Assembly (NCBI RefSeq): GCF_014282275.1
Contig: NZ_VFIA01000031.1
Coordinates: 1-64,000 of the forward strand
Source of the DNA: Spirosoma utsteinense
GTDB taxonomy: Bacteria > Bacteroidota > Bacteroidia > Cytophagales > Spirosomataceae
Direction of reading: 5' to 3'
Length of the DNA stretch: 64,000 nt
Every line of letters starts with the position of its first letter. The first letter of the stretch is position 1. Positions 40,819-48,999 of this stretch are shown here, in pieces. The notes below the pieces were generated by a model. It worked only from the letters and a program-made list of their open reading frames with translations. It was not told the origin of the DNA and searched no databases. The translations under genes were made by a program, and so were the position numbers.

Positions 40819-42213
40819 TTACGCTTTCTCCGGCTCGGGTCCGCGAAACGCATCTTTTTTGTCTACCGCAGGGAGCTTAACGGGTCGCCCTTCGCGAGCC
40901 GACTGGTAGATAGCTTCCATGATTTTCTGGTCCTGAAGGCCTTCTTCCCCGGGCGTGAACGGCGTTTTGTTCTCCAGCACACAGGTAGAAAAATGGTCCA
41001 TCTCAGTGGCAAAATGGTCTTTGTCGCCCAGGTTATGCTGGATTACCTGATTCGCTTCACCCTGCGCCTGACTGGTTTCCAGTTTCAGCCCTTTGTAGGG
41101 GAAAGCCGGGTCCATTTTGATCCAGCCCGTGTCGGCCAGCACCTTGTAGTTCTTGTCATCGTGGTGACCGTAGCTGGTAGCGCAACTGGCCTGAACCCCA
41201 CTCGGGAATTTCATCAGCCAGTTTACCTGCTCTTCTACTTCCTTGAAGCGCGGGTCGTTGGGCGTACTATGCACATAGGCCGACACTTCGGTGGGTTCCT
41301 CGCCTAGCACATACCGGATAGTATTCAGACAATACAGGCCTACGTCGGGCAGTGACCCGCCCCCGGCCAGCGCCTTGTTGAACCGCCAGTGCTTCGGGTT
41401 GTCGGAGTTTTGTCCGTTGTTGGCTATGATCGATTTCACCTTGCCGAACTGCTCTTTCTGTACCATCTCGCGCACCATCCGGTTGTGTGGTTCGTACTGA
41501 ATCCGGTAGGCGATCATCAGTTTACGGCCCGCTTTCGTACAGGCGTCGATCATCGACTGGCATTCCGAGGCCGTGTTGGCCATAGGTTTCTCGCATAAAA
41601 TGTGCTTGCCTGCCTGCGCCCCCCGGATGGTATACTCCGCGTGCATGCCGTTGGGCAACACGATATAGATCACCTGTACTTCTTTGTTATCACGCAGTTT
41701 GTCGTAATCGGCATAGCTATAGCAGCTTTCGGGTTTGATGCCGTACTGGGTCGCTACCTTCTGCATTTTTTCGGGACTGCCGCTCACTAATGCCACAACT
41801 CTGGACTTCTGGCAGGTTCCAAAGGCAGGCAGAATCTGGTTGAGGGTCAGGTGGCCCAGACCTACAACAGCGTAGCCAACGCGTTGATCGGGTGGCAGGG
41901 GCGTAGGCGTGGACGATTCCTGCTGCTCGGTGTTGGCTTTGATCTGCTCCAGCTCCACGGGTTTCTGCTGATCGGCCGGGATATCGGCTGGTGGAGATGT
42001 GGCGGGTAATTTAGGCACCGGGCCGCTGGGTGTGCTGGCTACCGGTGGTGTCGCGGTGGTGGTAGCGGGCTTCTTATCGCACGAAGCGATGGTGCTACCT
42101 ACCACGCCAAGGGCCACACTACGCCCGGCCGCTTTTAAGAATTGATGACGAGACAGGGCAGGTTCACCAACCTGACTGAAAAACTGGTTGACAAGCGAAT
42201 TGATCGGTTTCAT
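40819..42213 (-). CDS. Gfo/Idh/MocA family oxidoreductase, exported lipoprotein-like
   Basis: A 464-residue NAD(P)-dependent sugar dehydrogenase type. The start MKPINSLVNQ at 42213 is preferred to an upstream frame from 42342 without conserved residues. The export signal is SRHQFLKAAGRSVALGVVG followed by a lipobox-like TIASC (Cys 45), a Tat-like motif in which the second arginine is histidine. A Pro/Thr-rich linker leads to the Rossmann fold (VGYAVVGLGHLTLNQILPAF, about 120-139), EKPMAN (about 215) and the substrate region DVGLYCLNTIRYVLGEEP. Many Bacteroidota members act on periplasmic sugars. Confidence 0.88.
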   Translation of the reverse strand: MKPINSLVNQFFSQVGEPALSRHQFLKAAGRSVALGVVGSTIASCDKKPATTTATPPVASTPSGPVPKLPATSPPADIPADQQKPVELEQIKANTEQQESSTPTPLPPDQRVGYAVVGLGHLTLNQILPAFGTCQKSRVVALVSGSPEKMQKVATQYGIKPESCYSYADYDKLRDNKEVQVIYIVLPNGMHAEYTIRGAQAGKHILCEKPMANTASECQSMIDACTKAGRKLMIAYRIQYEPHNRMVREMVQKEQFGKVKSIIANNGQNSDNPKHWRFNKALAGGGSLPDVGLYCLNTIRYVLGEEPTEVSAYVHSTPNDPRFKEVEEQVNWLMKFPSGVQASCATSYGHHDDKNYKVLADTGWIKMDPAFPYKGLKLETSQAQGEANQVIQHNLGDKDHFATEMDHFSTCVLENKTPFTPGEEGLQDQKIMEAIYQSAREGRPVKLPAVDKKDAFRGPEPEKA

Positions 42214-42280
42214 AACGTTGTATTTGCAGGAAAACTGACTGATTTTTACTTTGTTGTAAAAAAACCAATCGAATGACTTC

Positions 42281-42934
42281 ATGCGTCCAACAGTTGAGCA
42301 ATTGCATACGTCAGGCCAGTACATACTGCTCGAATCGTTCAAAATCGACGAGATGAGTCAGTTTTTGATGCGGGAACTGGGGATGGTAAAGAAACCGAAC
42401 CCGGAGCCTCAAAAACAGCGCACCGGAAGCTGGATTTTTCTGGTCGGTCTGACACTGGCCGGGGGAGCGTTTGGGTATGCCGGGGGAAAACTGTTAAAGG
42501 GTAACGCAGGTGTTGACTCGTTTTTGTGGCAGGTGGGAGCCGGGGTGCTGGCGCTGTTTCTGCTCCTGCCGATCCACGAATTTATTCATGGGCTGGCTTT
42601 CAAACGCATTGGGGCACCGAACGTTGGGTATGGCTACTCACTCAGGAGTATGATGGTGTATGCCTACTGCCAGAAGTTTCCGACCACTATGCGTGAGGTG
42701 GCGTTCGTGGCGGTGCTGCCTTTTGTGCTTATTACGGCCGGGCTGATCACGGCCTGGATCGTATGGCCAACGTATGGTGTGTTCTGGGCTATGTTGCTGC
42801 TTATGCATACGAGCGGCTGCATAGGCGACTTTGTGCTGATCAATTATTACATCAAGACCCGCCATCGCAGGGTTTACACGTATGATGACGTAGAAGGCGA
42901 GCGAATGACGTACTTCTTCGAGGAACGAGGGTGA
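42281..42934 (+). CDS. DUF3267 membrane metalloprotease-like protein
   Basis: A 217-residue membrane protein. The first 45 residues are soluble, then hydrophobic segments appear at about 50-68 and 78-95, and the zinc motif HEFIHGLAFKRIG (about 100-112) lies inside the second helix. Two more helices follow (about 142-165 and 169-180). This is the DUF3267 family, related to site-2-type proteases, in which HExxH and a later asparagine or aspartate bind zinc. Possible later start at 42353. It diverges from the oxidoreductase gene. Confidence 0.75.
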   Translation: MRPTVEQLHTSGQYILLESFKIDEMSQFLMRELGMVKKPNPEPQKQRTGSWIFLVGLTLAGGAFGYAGGKLLKGNAGVDSFLWQVGAGVLALFLLLPIHEFIHGLAFKRIGAPNVGYGYSLRSMMVYAYCQKFPTTMREVAFVAVLPFVLITAGLITAWIVWPTYGVFWAMLLLMHTSGCIGDFVLINYYIKTRHRRVYTYDDVEGERMTYFFEERG

Positions 42935-42951
42935 TGAGTTGAACAGAATAC

Positions 42952-43026
42952 TTTTCAGACAGGATAAAGGGGATGGACAGGATGTATAAAACAAATCCTG
43001 TCCATCCCCTTTATCCTGTCTGAAAA
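42952..43026. terminator. 32-bp perfect inverted repeat between convergent genes
   Basis: Arms 42952-42983 and 42995-43026 are exactly complementary over 32 bp with an 11-nt loop. The stem contains AGGATAAAGGG, also found in the hairpin at 44921. It lies between the DUF3267 and NIPSNAP genes and ends with A/T tracts that would serve both strands. Confidence 0.85.
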
Positions 43027-43031
43027 AAGAA

Positions 43032-43808
43032 TTATCGAATCGGTGAATAATCCGTTGGCTTCATGTAAACGGATTCAACTTTGTCGGTCAGGGGTCCGTT
43101 CTTTTCAGATTCGGCTTTTACCTTGACCCATTCAGGATCTTTGCGGAAGTCATCGAAATGCTGTTTCCCTTCTGCCTCTGATGGATGGGCCAGTATGTAG
43201 ATCAGTTTGGGCTGTTTCCCATCGGCCTCCGTCGTGAGCCAGTAGCCAATGTTAGTCATACCGTGGTTGGAAAACAGCTTCAGCGTATGGTCATGGAAAC
43301 GAGCGAGGAGATTGGTCAGCTTGCCGCGCGCGGGCGTGTAGGTGCGTAGCTCGAAGGTGCGCTCGGGTTGTTTGGCTACGGTTTTCACCGCCGGCGACAG
43401 TTCGGACTCCATCATGAAAATCTGATCGACATGATCGACAAGTTTGCCATTGGCTTCTGTTTTGGCAACGACAGCTTTCCATTCCGGGTCGCTGCCGAAG
43501 GCTTGCCAGGATGCTTCGCGTGCTTCGCGGCTGGGATAGGCCAGAATATAGACCAACTCTTTCCGGCTGGTATCGGTAGGAGTCCAGTAGCCGATATTTT
43601 CCATACCGTGCTTGGCGAAGATCTTGGTCGTATACTGCCGGAACCGGTCAACGATTTCGGCGTATTTGCCCGGTGTAGGGTAATAGATCCGAATCTCGTA
43701 TAGCTTGTTCGTGGGTTTGACCGGAGCGGACTTAGCCGAAACGCCCCCGGTGAAGATGGTGGTTGCCAGAAATACGCCAACGGCCAGCGATAGAATTAAT
43801 TTGTGCAT
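43032..43808 (-). CDS. Secreted tandem NIPSNAP-domain protein
   Basis: A 258-residue exported protein with signal peptide MHKLILSLAVGVFLATTIF. Two NIPSNAP domains follow. The first starts KLYEIRIYYPTPGKYAEIVDRF (about 34-55) and the second RTFELRTYTPARGKLTNLLARF (about 145-166). Each has the GYW(T/L)xT and FILAYPS/YILAHPS segments of the dimeric alpha/beta-barrel ferredoxin-like fold. The start is chosen at the hydrophobic segment; upstream codons to 43919 have no character. Function unknown; in this family small-molecule binding is assumed. It diverges from the alpha-E gene. Confidence 0.85.
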   Translation of the reverse strand: MHKLILSLAVGVFLATTIFTGGVSAKSAPVKPTNKLYEIRIYYPTPGKYAEIVDRFRQYTTKIFAKHGMENIGYWTPTDTSRKELVYILAYPSREAREASWQAFGSDPEWKAVVAKTEANGKLVDHVDQIFMMESELSPAVKTVAKQPERTFELRTYTPARGKLTNLLARFHDHTLKLFSNHGMTNIGYWLTTEADGKQPKLIYILAHPSEAEGKQHFDDFRKDPEWVKVKAESEKNGPLTDKVESVYMKPTDYSPIR

Positions 43809-43951
43809 AATTTGAAATGAAAAGCGAAAATAAGAACAATAGAGACGGTATGCGAATGAAAAAGGGGCAACTGCTCTCATATTACTTGTAAAACACGGGC
43901 CAACGCCTATTTTTGTCAATACCCCATCCTGTAACCATTTATAATTACCTC

Positions 43952-44914
43952 ATGCTAAGCCGCGTTGCCAACTCTGTTTACTGGATGCATCGCTACATTG
44001 AGCGGGCCGAAAACTATGCCCGGTTTATGAGCGTCAATTTTAATCTTGCCCTCGACCTGCCGCCCAATGTCGATCAACAGTGGCAACCGCTGCTGATTGC
44101 CACCGCCGACGATAAATTGTTTGCCAAGTATTACGATGAGCCTACCCGCGAGAATGTCATTCAGTTTATGACCTTCGACAAGCGCAATCCCAATTCGATT
44201 GTCGCCTGTTTGAGTTATGCCCGCGAGAACGCCCGCACCATTCGTGAGGCTATTTCTAAAGAGATGTGGGAACACCTCAACCAGTTTTACCTCATGGTGC
44301 GTGATACGGCCCCTAAACAACAGTGGGGCCAAAGTCAGACGCAGAGCTTCTTCACCGAAATCAGAAACGGTACACAGCTTTTTTACGGCATCATCGACGC
44401 TACCATCACCCGCAACGAGGCCTGGCACTTTGGGCGCTTAGGTCGTTTTCTGGAGCGGGCCGATAAAACATCGCGCTTTCTGGATGTGAAGTATTTTACC
44501 CTCCTGCCCGAAGCCGACGCTGTTGGATCGACGCTCGATCTGATGATCTGGTCGGCGGTGCTCAAGTCAGTCAGTGCTTATAATATGCACCGGCAGCAAT
44601 ACCGATCGCTGACACCGTCGAGCATTGTCGAGTTTCTGATTCTGGACAAGATGTTTCCCCGGGCGGCCGCTCACTGTATCCGGCAGGCCGAACTGTCGCT
44701 TTACGAGATTTCGGGTAATAACATCACCAGCGGTTTCGGCAATACGGCCGAGCGGACACTCAGTAAGCTCCGTACCGATATCGAGTTTACCGAAACGAGG
44801 GATATTTTCAAAGCCGGGCTACACCAGTACCTCGATACGTTCCAGACCCGTACCAACGAAGCGGGGGCGGCTATCTTTGAAACTTACTTCGATCTGAAAC
44901 CGGTAGACGCCTAA
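43952..44914 (+). CDS. Alpha-E domain protein (DUF403)
   Basis: A 320-residue all-helical protein starting MLSRVANSVYWMHRYIERAENYARF, the conserved alpha-E opening. Further motifs are AWHFGRLGRFLERADKTSRFLDVKYF (about 165-190) and SSIVEFLILDKMFPRA (about 225-240). Alpha-E proteins normally form a unit with a circularly permuted ATP-grasp (DUF404/DUF407), often with a transglutaminase and a proteasome-like peptidase, and are thought to make or cleave a peptide product. No such partner is found near here, so the gene is an orphan or the partner is distant. Confidence 0.9.
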   Translation: MLSRVANSVYWMHRYIERAENYARFMSVNFNLALDLPPNVDQQWQPLLIATADDKLFAKYYDEPTRENVIQFMTFDKRNPNSIVACLSYARENARTIREAISKEMWEHLNQFYLMVRDTAPKQQWGQSQTQSFFTEIRNGTQLFYGIIDATITRNEAWHFGRLGRFLERADKTSRFLDVKYFTLLPEADAVGSTLDLMIWSAVLKSVSAYNMHRQQYRSLTPSSIVEFLILDKMFPRAAAHCIRQAELSLYEISGNNITSGFGNTAERTLSKLRTDIEFTETRDIFKAGLHQYLDTFQTRTNEAGAAIFETYFDLKPVDA

Positions 44915-44920
44915 ACCAGC

Positions 44921-44984
44921 AAAAAAGGATAAAGGGTGAACGAGCAGCACAATCCAGCCGCTCGTTCACCCTTTATCCTTTTTT
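44921..44984. terminator. 25-bp perfect inverted repeat between convergent genes
   Basis: Arms 44921-44945 and 44960-44984 match perfectly around a 14-nt loop, with A6/T6 ends. It follows the alpha-E gene by six bases and ends three bases before the stop of the outer-membrane protein gene. Confidence 0.85.
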
Positions 44985-44987
44985 TAC

Positions 44988-45761
44988 CTAGTAGAAAATC
45001 GGGAACGTCAGGGCTACATACGCCATGCCTGCCCGATTCCGAAAGCGGTTGTTGTCGGCAATAACATCCCGGTTCTGAACCGTCACCTCGGTGGTCAGCC
45101 ATTGGTAGCCGACTTTAACCGCCAGGCGCTGGCTAACGTGAACACGGGCGTATACTTCGGTCGTGAGTGTACCCATGTCGTTGTCGCCTAGCAGCCGCAG
45201 GTTCAGGTGGCTTGGACGAGCCCGCTGGGATATGTTGGCTCCTGTGAAAGGCGTCGTCTGCACAGTAGCATTCTGTACCGTATCTGTGTCAAAGGCTCCC
45301 GTCGATGATCTGTAGCGGGCGGTACGCCGGCGGCCGAGTGTTAGCCCCAGCAGATCGGCACTTGCTCCCAACTCTACCCGCCCCAGATTTACCTGAGCCC
45401 GAACGCCAATATTCAGCGAGGTCATGGTCACATAATCGAACCGGACGGTGTCGATGTTATTGTCGATCAGCGGCCCTGATAAGGCTCCGAAGCCAGTTTT
45501 GCCACGCGTCAGGCGGGCGGGTGCGGTGTAGTAATTGATGTTGTCGCCATAAAAAGCACCAAGTTTGGCTGTCCACCCCAGCGAAACCAGCTTGTGTTCA
45601 CCAATATTGATCAACTGATAGTACCCCAGGGATGGATTGTAATTATTTTTCGAATAAGCCATCCCCACCTCGTAACCGCTACTGAGCCGGTTCGATACCG
45701 GCGATTGGGCAAAACTATAAACGGAAGAGAAAGTCAGTAACGCGATAAGTAGTTTCTTCAT
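44988..45761 (-). CDS. Outer-membrane beta-barrel-like protein, unknown function
   Basis: A 257-residue exported protein with signal peptide (about 1-18, SFAQ). The rest is built of alternating amphipathic strands, for example VSLGWTAKLGAFYG, TSLNIGVRAQVNLGRVELGASADLL and TEVYARVHVSQRLAVKVGYQWL, and it ends in an aromatic residue (FPIFY), the usual outer-membrane insertion signal. A role as a small barrel without plug is likely. It follows glgB on the same strand with 132 nt between. A TATCTTTG -7 element lies 27 nt before the ATG. Confidence 0.8.
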   Translation of the reverse strand: MKKLLIALLTFSSVYSFAQSPVSNRLSSGYEVGMAYSKNNYNPSLGYYQLINIGEHKLVSLGWTAKLGAFYGDNINYYTAPARLTRGKTGFGALSGPLIDNNIDTVRFDYVTMTSLNIGVRAQVNLGRVELGASADLLGLTLGRRRTARYRSSTGAFDTDTVQNATVQTTPFTGANISQRARPSHLNLRLLGDNDMGTLTTEVYARVHVSQRLAVKVGYQWLTTEVTVQNRDVIADNNRFRNRAGMAYVALTFPIFY

Positions 45762-45787
45762 GCAATGGAGCAGCCTGTTTTGGCGGG

Positions 45788-45795
45788 CAAAGATA
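45788..45795 (-). promoter_or_regulatory. Candidate -7 element for the beta-barrel gene
   Basis: CAAAGATA reads TATCTTTG on the minus strand, exact TAnnTTTG, 26 nt before the ATG. It lies at the foot of the preceding 18-bp palindrome. Confidence 0.5.
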
Positions 45796-45800
45796 GCGGG

Positions 45801-45871
45801 AAAGGGAGGACGGAGAAAGGGAGGACCAGGGAAGGGGTATACATTATACCGCTTTTCTCCGTCCTCCCTTT
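45801..45871 (-). terminator. Purine-rich inverted repeat after glgB (18-bp arms)
   Basis: Arms 45801-45818 and 45854-45871 match perfectly; the upper arm is AAAGGGAGGACGGAGAAA. The 35-nt loop contains a second partial copy. It shares AAAGGGAGGA with the larger hairpin at 52751. Position fits a glgB terminator. Confidence 0.65.
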
Positions 45872-45893
45872 CGCCAATCAGCTCTTTTTTCGT

Positions 45894-47909
45894 TTAAGCG
45901 CCCACTTTAAGCACCACAGCGCCCAGGGGTGGGATGTTTAACTGAATCGACTGAGGGCGGCCCTGCCAGGCAGTTTGTTCGCTCTCGATAGGGGTGCCAT
46001 TCATTACGCCACTTCCGTAGAACTCGGTGGCGTCGCTGTTGAAAATTTCACAATAGCTCCCTGCTGACGGAACACCAATGCGGTAGTTACTGCGGGGAAT
46101 AGGGGTCATATTCAGTACAATGAGCAATGTATCGTTTGGGTCGTTTCCTTTGCGGGCATAACTAACGATACTGTTCTCGCGGTCGGCCGTGTCAATCCAC
46201 TCAAAACCGTCGGCCGTAAAGGTTCGCTCATACATAGCCGGTTCGGTTCTGTACAAGTGGTTGAGGGATTTTACGCAGGCAGCCGTGCCTTTATGAGGAG
46301 CGTGTTGCAGTAGATGCCAGTCCAGACTGTCATCAAATTTCCATTCCGAGGTCTGGCCAAACTCCCCGCCCATGAACAGCAGTTTCGTACCGGAATGGGT
46401 GAACATATAACTGAACAGCAGGCGCAGGTTGGCAAACCGCTGCCATTCATCGCCCGGCATTTTCTCGACCAGCGATTTCTTACCATAGACCACTTCATCG
46501 TGCGACAGCGGCAGCATGAAGTTCTCCGTATACGCGTAAACCGTACTGAAGGTCAGGTTGTCCTGGTGAAATTTGCGGAAAGCCGGGTCACGCTCGAAGT
46601 ACCGCAGCGTATCGTTCATCCAGCCCATCATCCACTTCATACCAAAACCAAGCCCCCCTACATAAACGGGTCTCGACACACCCGGAAACGAAGTCGACTC
46701 TTCAGCAATAACCTGAGTATCGGGGAATTGAGCGTAAATGGCTTCGTTGATTTCTTTGAACAGCGATACGGCTTCGAGGTTTTCGCGACCACCCAGGGCA
46801 TTCGGTTCCCACTCGCCGGCGTTACGCGAGTAGTCCAGATAGAGCATGGATGCTACGGCATCTACCCGCAAGCCATCTACGTGACAACGATCGAGCCAGA
46901 ACATGGCGTTCGAAATCAGGAAGGAGCGTACTTCGGGGCGGCCGTAGTTGAAAATATAACTTTTCCAGTCGGGGTGGTAGCCCCGGCGCGGGTCCGGGTG
47001 TTCGTAGAGATGCGAACCGTCAAACTCATACAGGCCGTGGGCGTCGCCCGGGAAGTGGGAGGGAACCCAGTCCAGGATAACGCCAACCCCCGCCTGATGC
47101 AGGCGTTCAATGAGTTGCATAAACTCCTGCGGAGTGCCAAACCGGCTGCTGGGCGCGTAGTAGCCCGTGATCTGGTAGCCCCATGACGGCGCATACGGGT
47201 ATTGCATAACCGGCATGAACTCGACGTGGGTGAAGCCCATATCCTGAATATACGGTACGAGCGCATCGGCAATTTCGCCGTAGCTGAGTTCGCGCTCCGG
47301 ATTGCCTGGATCACGTCGCCACGACGAGAGGTGCATCTCGTAGGCCGAGAACGGGGCGTTCAGGGCGTTTTTGGCTTTCCGGTTGGCCATCCAGTCCTGG
47401 TCCTGCCATTCGTGGTAGGTATCCCAGATGAGCGACGCGGTTTTAGGTGGAACTTCCCAGGAGTGAGCATATGGGTCTCCTTTTTCAACCTCACGGCCCC
47501 CTTCGTGAACAATAAAATATTTATACGTTTCGCCCCGGCCAATATGAGGAATGAAGGTTTCCCAGATACCCGATGAATCCCAGCGCACGCTCATAGGCGC
47601 ACTGCCTTTATCCCAGCCGTTGAAGTTGCCGATGACCGCAACATAACGGGCAGAAGGGGCCCAGACGGCGAAGTAAGTGCCAATGACGCCGTTATGTTCA
47701 ACGACATGAGAGCCAAATTTTTCGTATAGCTTCTGATGTTTTCCAGCCCGGAACAGATGAACGTCGAAGTCGGAAAAACGGGAATATATCGGATTTGCCT
47801 GCTGCGTCGCCGGATCGACTTCGGGAGTGGTTCGGGGCTGCCCGGTAACAGATGGTTGAACTACTGGTTCAATTTCGGCCGGTAACGGCGTGGTTTTGCG
47901 TTTTGCCAT
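45894..47909 (-). CDS. glgB: 1,4-alpha-glucan branching enzyme
   Basis: The 671-residue branching enzyme that adds alpha-1,6 branches to glycogen or related alpha-glucans. An N-terminal CBM48-like domain (GTYFAVWAPSARYVAVIGNF, about 54-73) precedes the GH13 barrel. Its nucleophile is the aspartate in DGLRVDAVASMLYLDYSR, the acid is the second glutamate in VIAEESTSFP, and LSHDEVVYG holds the last active-site residues. It is full length. It is the last of three genes in a maltokinase-SDR-glgB run on the minus strand, which suggests the maltose-1-phosphate (GlgE) route, although glgE itself is not in the window. Confidence 0.97.
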   Translation of the reverse strand: MAKRKTTPLPAEIEPVVQPSVTGQPRTTPEVDPATQQANPIYSRFSDFDVHLFRAGKHQKLYEKFGSHVVEHNGVIGTYFAVWAPSARYVAVIGNFNGWDKGSAPMSVRWDSSGIWETFIPHIGRGETYKYFIVHEGGREVEKGDPYAHSWEVPPKTASLIWDTYHEWQDQDWMANRKAKNALNAPFSAYEMHLSSWRRDPGNPERELSYGEIADALVPYIQDMGFTHVEFMPVMQYPYAPSWGYQITGYYAPSSRFGTPQEFMQLIERLHQAGVGVILDWVPSHFPGDAHGLYEFDGSHLYEHPDPRRGYHPDWKSYIFNYGRPEVRSFLISNAMFWLDRCHVDGLRVDAVASMLYLDYSRNAGEWEPNALGGRENLEAVSLFKEINEAIYAQFPDTQVIAEESTSFPGVSRPVYVGGLGFGMKWMMGWMNDTLRYFERDPAFRKFHQDNLTFSTVYAYTENFMLPLSHDEVVYGKKSLVEKMPGDEWQRFANLRLLFSYMFTHSGTKLLFMGGEFGQTSEWKFDDSLDWHLLQHAPHKGTAACVKSLNHLYRTEPAMYERTFTADGFEWIDTADRENSIVSYARKGNDPNDTLLIVLNMTPIPRSNYRIGVPSAGSYCEIFNSDATEFYGSGVMNGTPIESEQTAWQGRPQSIQLNIPPLGAVVLKVGA

Positions 47910-48054
47910 TGGTTAAGTGAATCGGTTACAGGGTTGAACCCGATCAATGCTGGAAAGTTAAAAAAAAACCGGTAGGCCCTTGCATTCCAGTCCGCAAGCG
48001 GGTGAAATGTGTTGATACAGGACAGCCATTGCCGGCGGTTCTTTATCGCCTGCT

Positions 48055-48915
48055 TTACCGTATGGCCTGACCTGTCGTCCCAAATGTTTTCTCGATTTGC
48101 TGGCGCATGAGCTGGACGTAACGCGTAGGGAATAAGCGCGTTAGCCACTCGATTTGATACGCATCGGTCCCAATCAGCACCCGGGCTTTCTGCTGACGGA
48201 TGCCCGCTATAATTTGCCGGGCTGCTTCCTCGGGTGTCGTTCTGGCTACCCTGGCGAAGCTGGCTGCTCCCTGGCGGTGCATGGATCGGCTCACGAAACC
48301 ACTGCTGCCAAGGCGGGCATTGGCCGCAATATTGGTTTTGATACCCCCCGGATGTACACACGTTACCCGAATCCTGGTATCCATCAATTCCATGCGCAAG
48401 ACATCACTGAATCCCCGAACCCCGAATTTGGCGGTACAATACGCTGACTGGTGCATAACGCCCGCCAGCCCAAAAACGCTGGATAGGTTGACGATATGAC
48501 TGCCCGGACCACCGTCCCGATCCCGGTCCAGCATGTACGGTAGAAAAGCCTTCGTCATTCGGATTACCCCCCAGAGGTTAATGTTGAGCAACCAGTCAAA
48601 ATCGTCCAGACTTGTTTCCGAAAAGGGGCCGCTCCCTAACGCCACGCCCGCATTATTGATGAGCACGAGCCGGGTATTGGCTAATGTCGGAATGGTTTTG
48701 TCGGCAAAACTCCGGATGGCTTCGGCATCGGCCACATCCAGGCGGGCAGTCGTAACGTTTCCCGAAGCCAGCTGTTTTGTCTCTGCCAGCCCGGTTTCGT
48801 TCACATCCGTTGCAATGACGTGCGCGCCCTCGGCCGCTGCCTGAGACGTGAGCTGGCGACCAATGCCGGAGCCAGCCCCGGTAATGATGACGGTGGTGTT
48901 CTGGAAAAGATTCAT
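48055..48915 (-). CDS. Short-chain dehydrogenase/reductase
   Basis: A 286-residue classical SDR from the ATG at 48915 (MNLFQNTTVIITG). The cofactor loop is TGAGSGIG (about 13-20), the serine is in VNLSSVFG (about 140), the catalytic pair is YCTAKFG, and HPGGIKTN follows. The TDVNE after strand 2 favours NAD over NADP. Its place between maltokinase and glgB could be chance or mark a link with glucan storage. The substrate is unknown. Confidence 0.9.
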   Translation of the reverse strand: MNLFQNTTVIITGAGSGIGRQLTSQAAAEGAHVIATDVNETGLAETKQLASGNVTTARLDVADAEAIRSFADKTIPTLANTRLVLINNAGVALGSGPFSETSLDDFDWLLNINLWGVIRMTKAFLPYMLDRDRDGGPGSHIVNLSSVFGLAGVMHQSAYCTAKFGVRGFSDVLRMELMDTRIRVTCVHPGGIKTNIAANARLGSSGFVSRSMHRQGAASFARVARTTPEEAARQIIAGIRQQKARVLIGTDAYQIEWLTRLFPTRYVQLMRQQIEKTFGTTGQAIR

Positions 48916-48999
48916 ACCGGAAAAGATGAATGTTACGGAGTAAAGATAATGTCCGGTAATGTAGAGATTGCTTTTCACAAATGCCCGTAACGGGTACCC

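Noticed and set aside
42214-42342. Longer start for the Gfo/Idh oxidoreductase
   Set aside because: It would place the export signal in the middle of the protein and overlaps the divergent DUF3267 gene.
43809-43919. Longer start for the NIPSNAP protein
   Set aside because: It would bury the signal peptide, and the residues look like translated promoter DNA.
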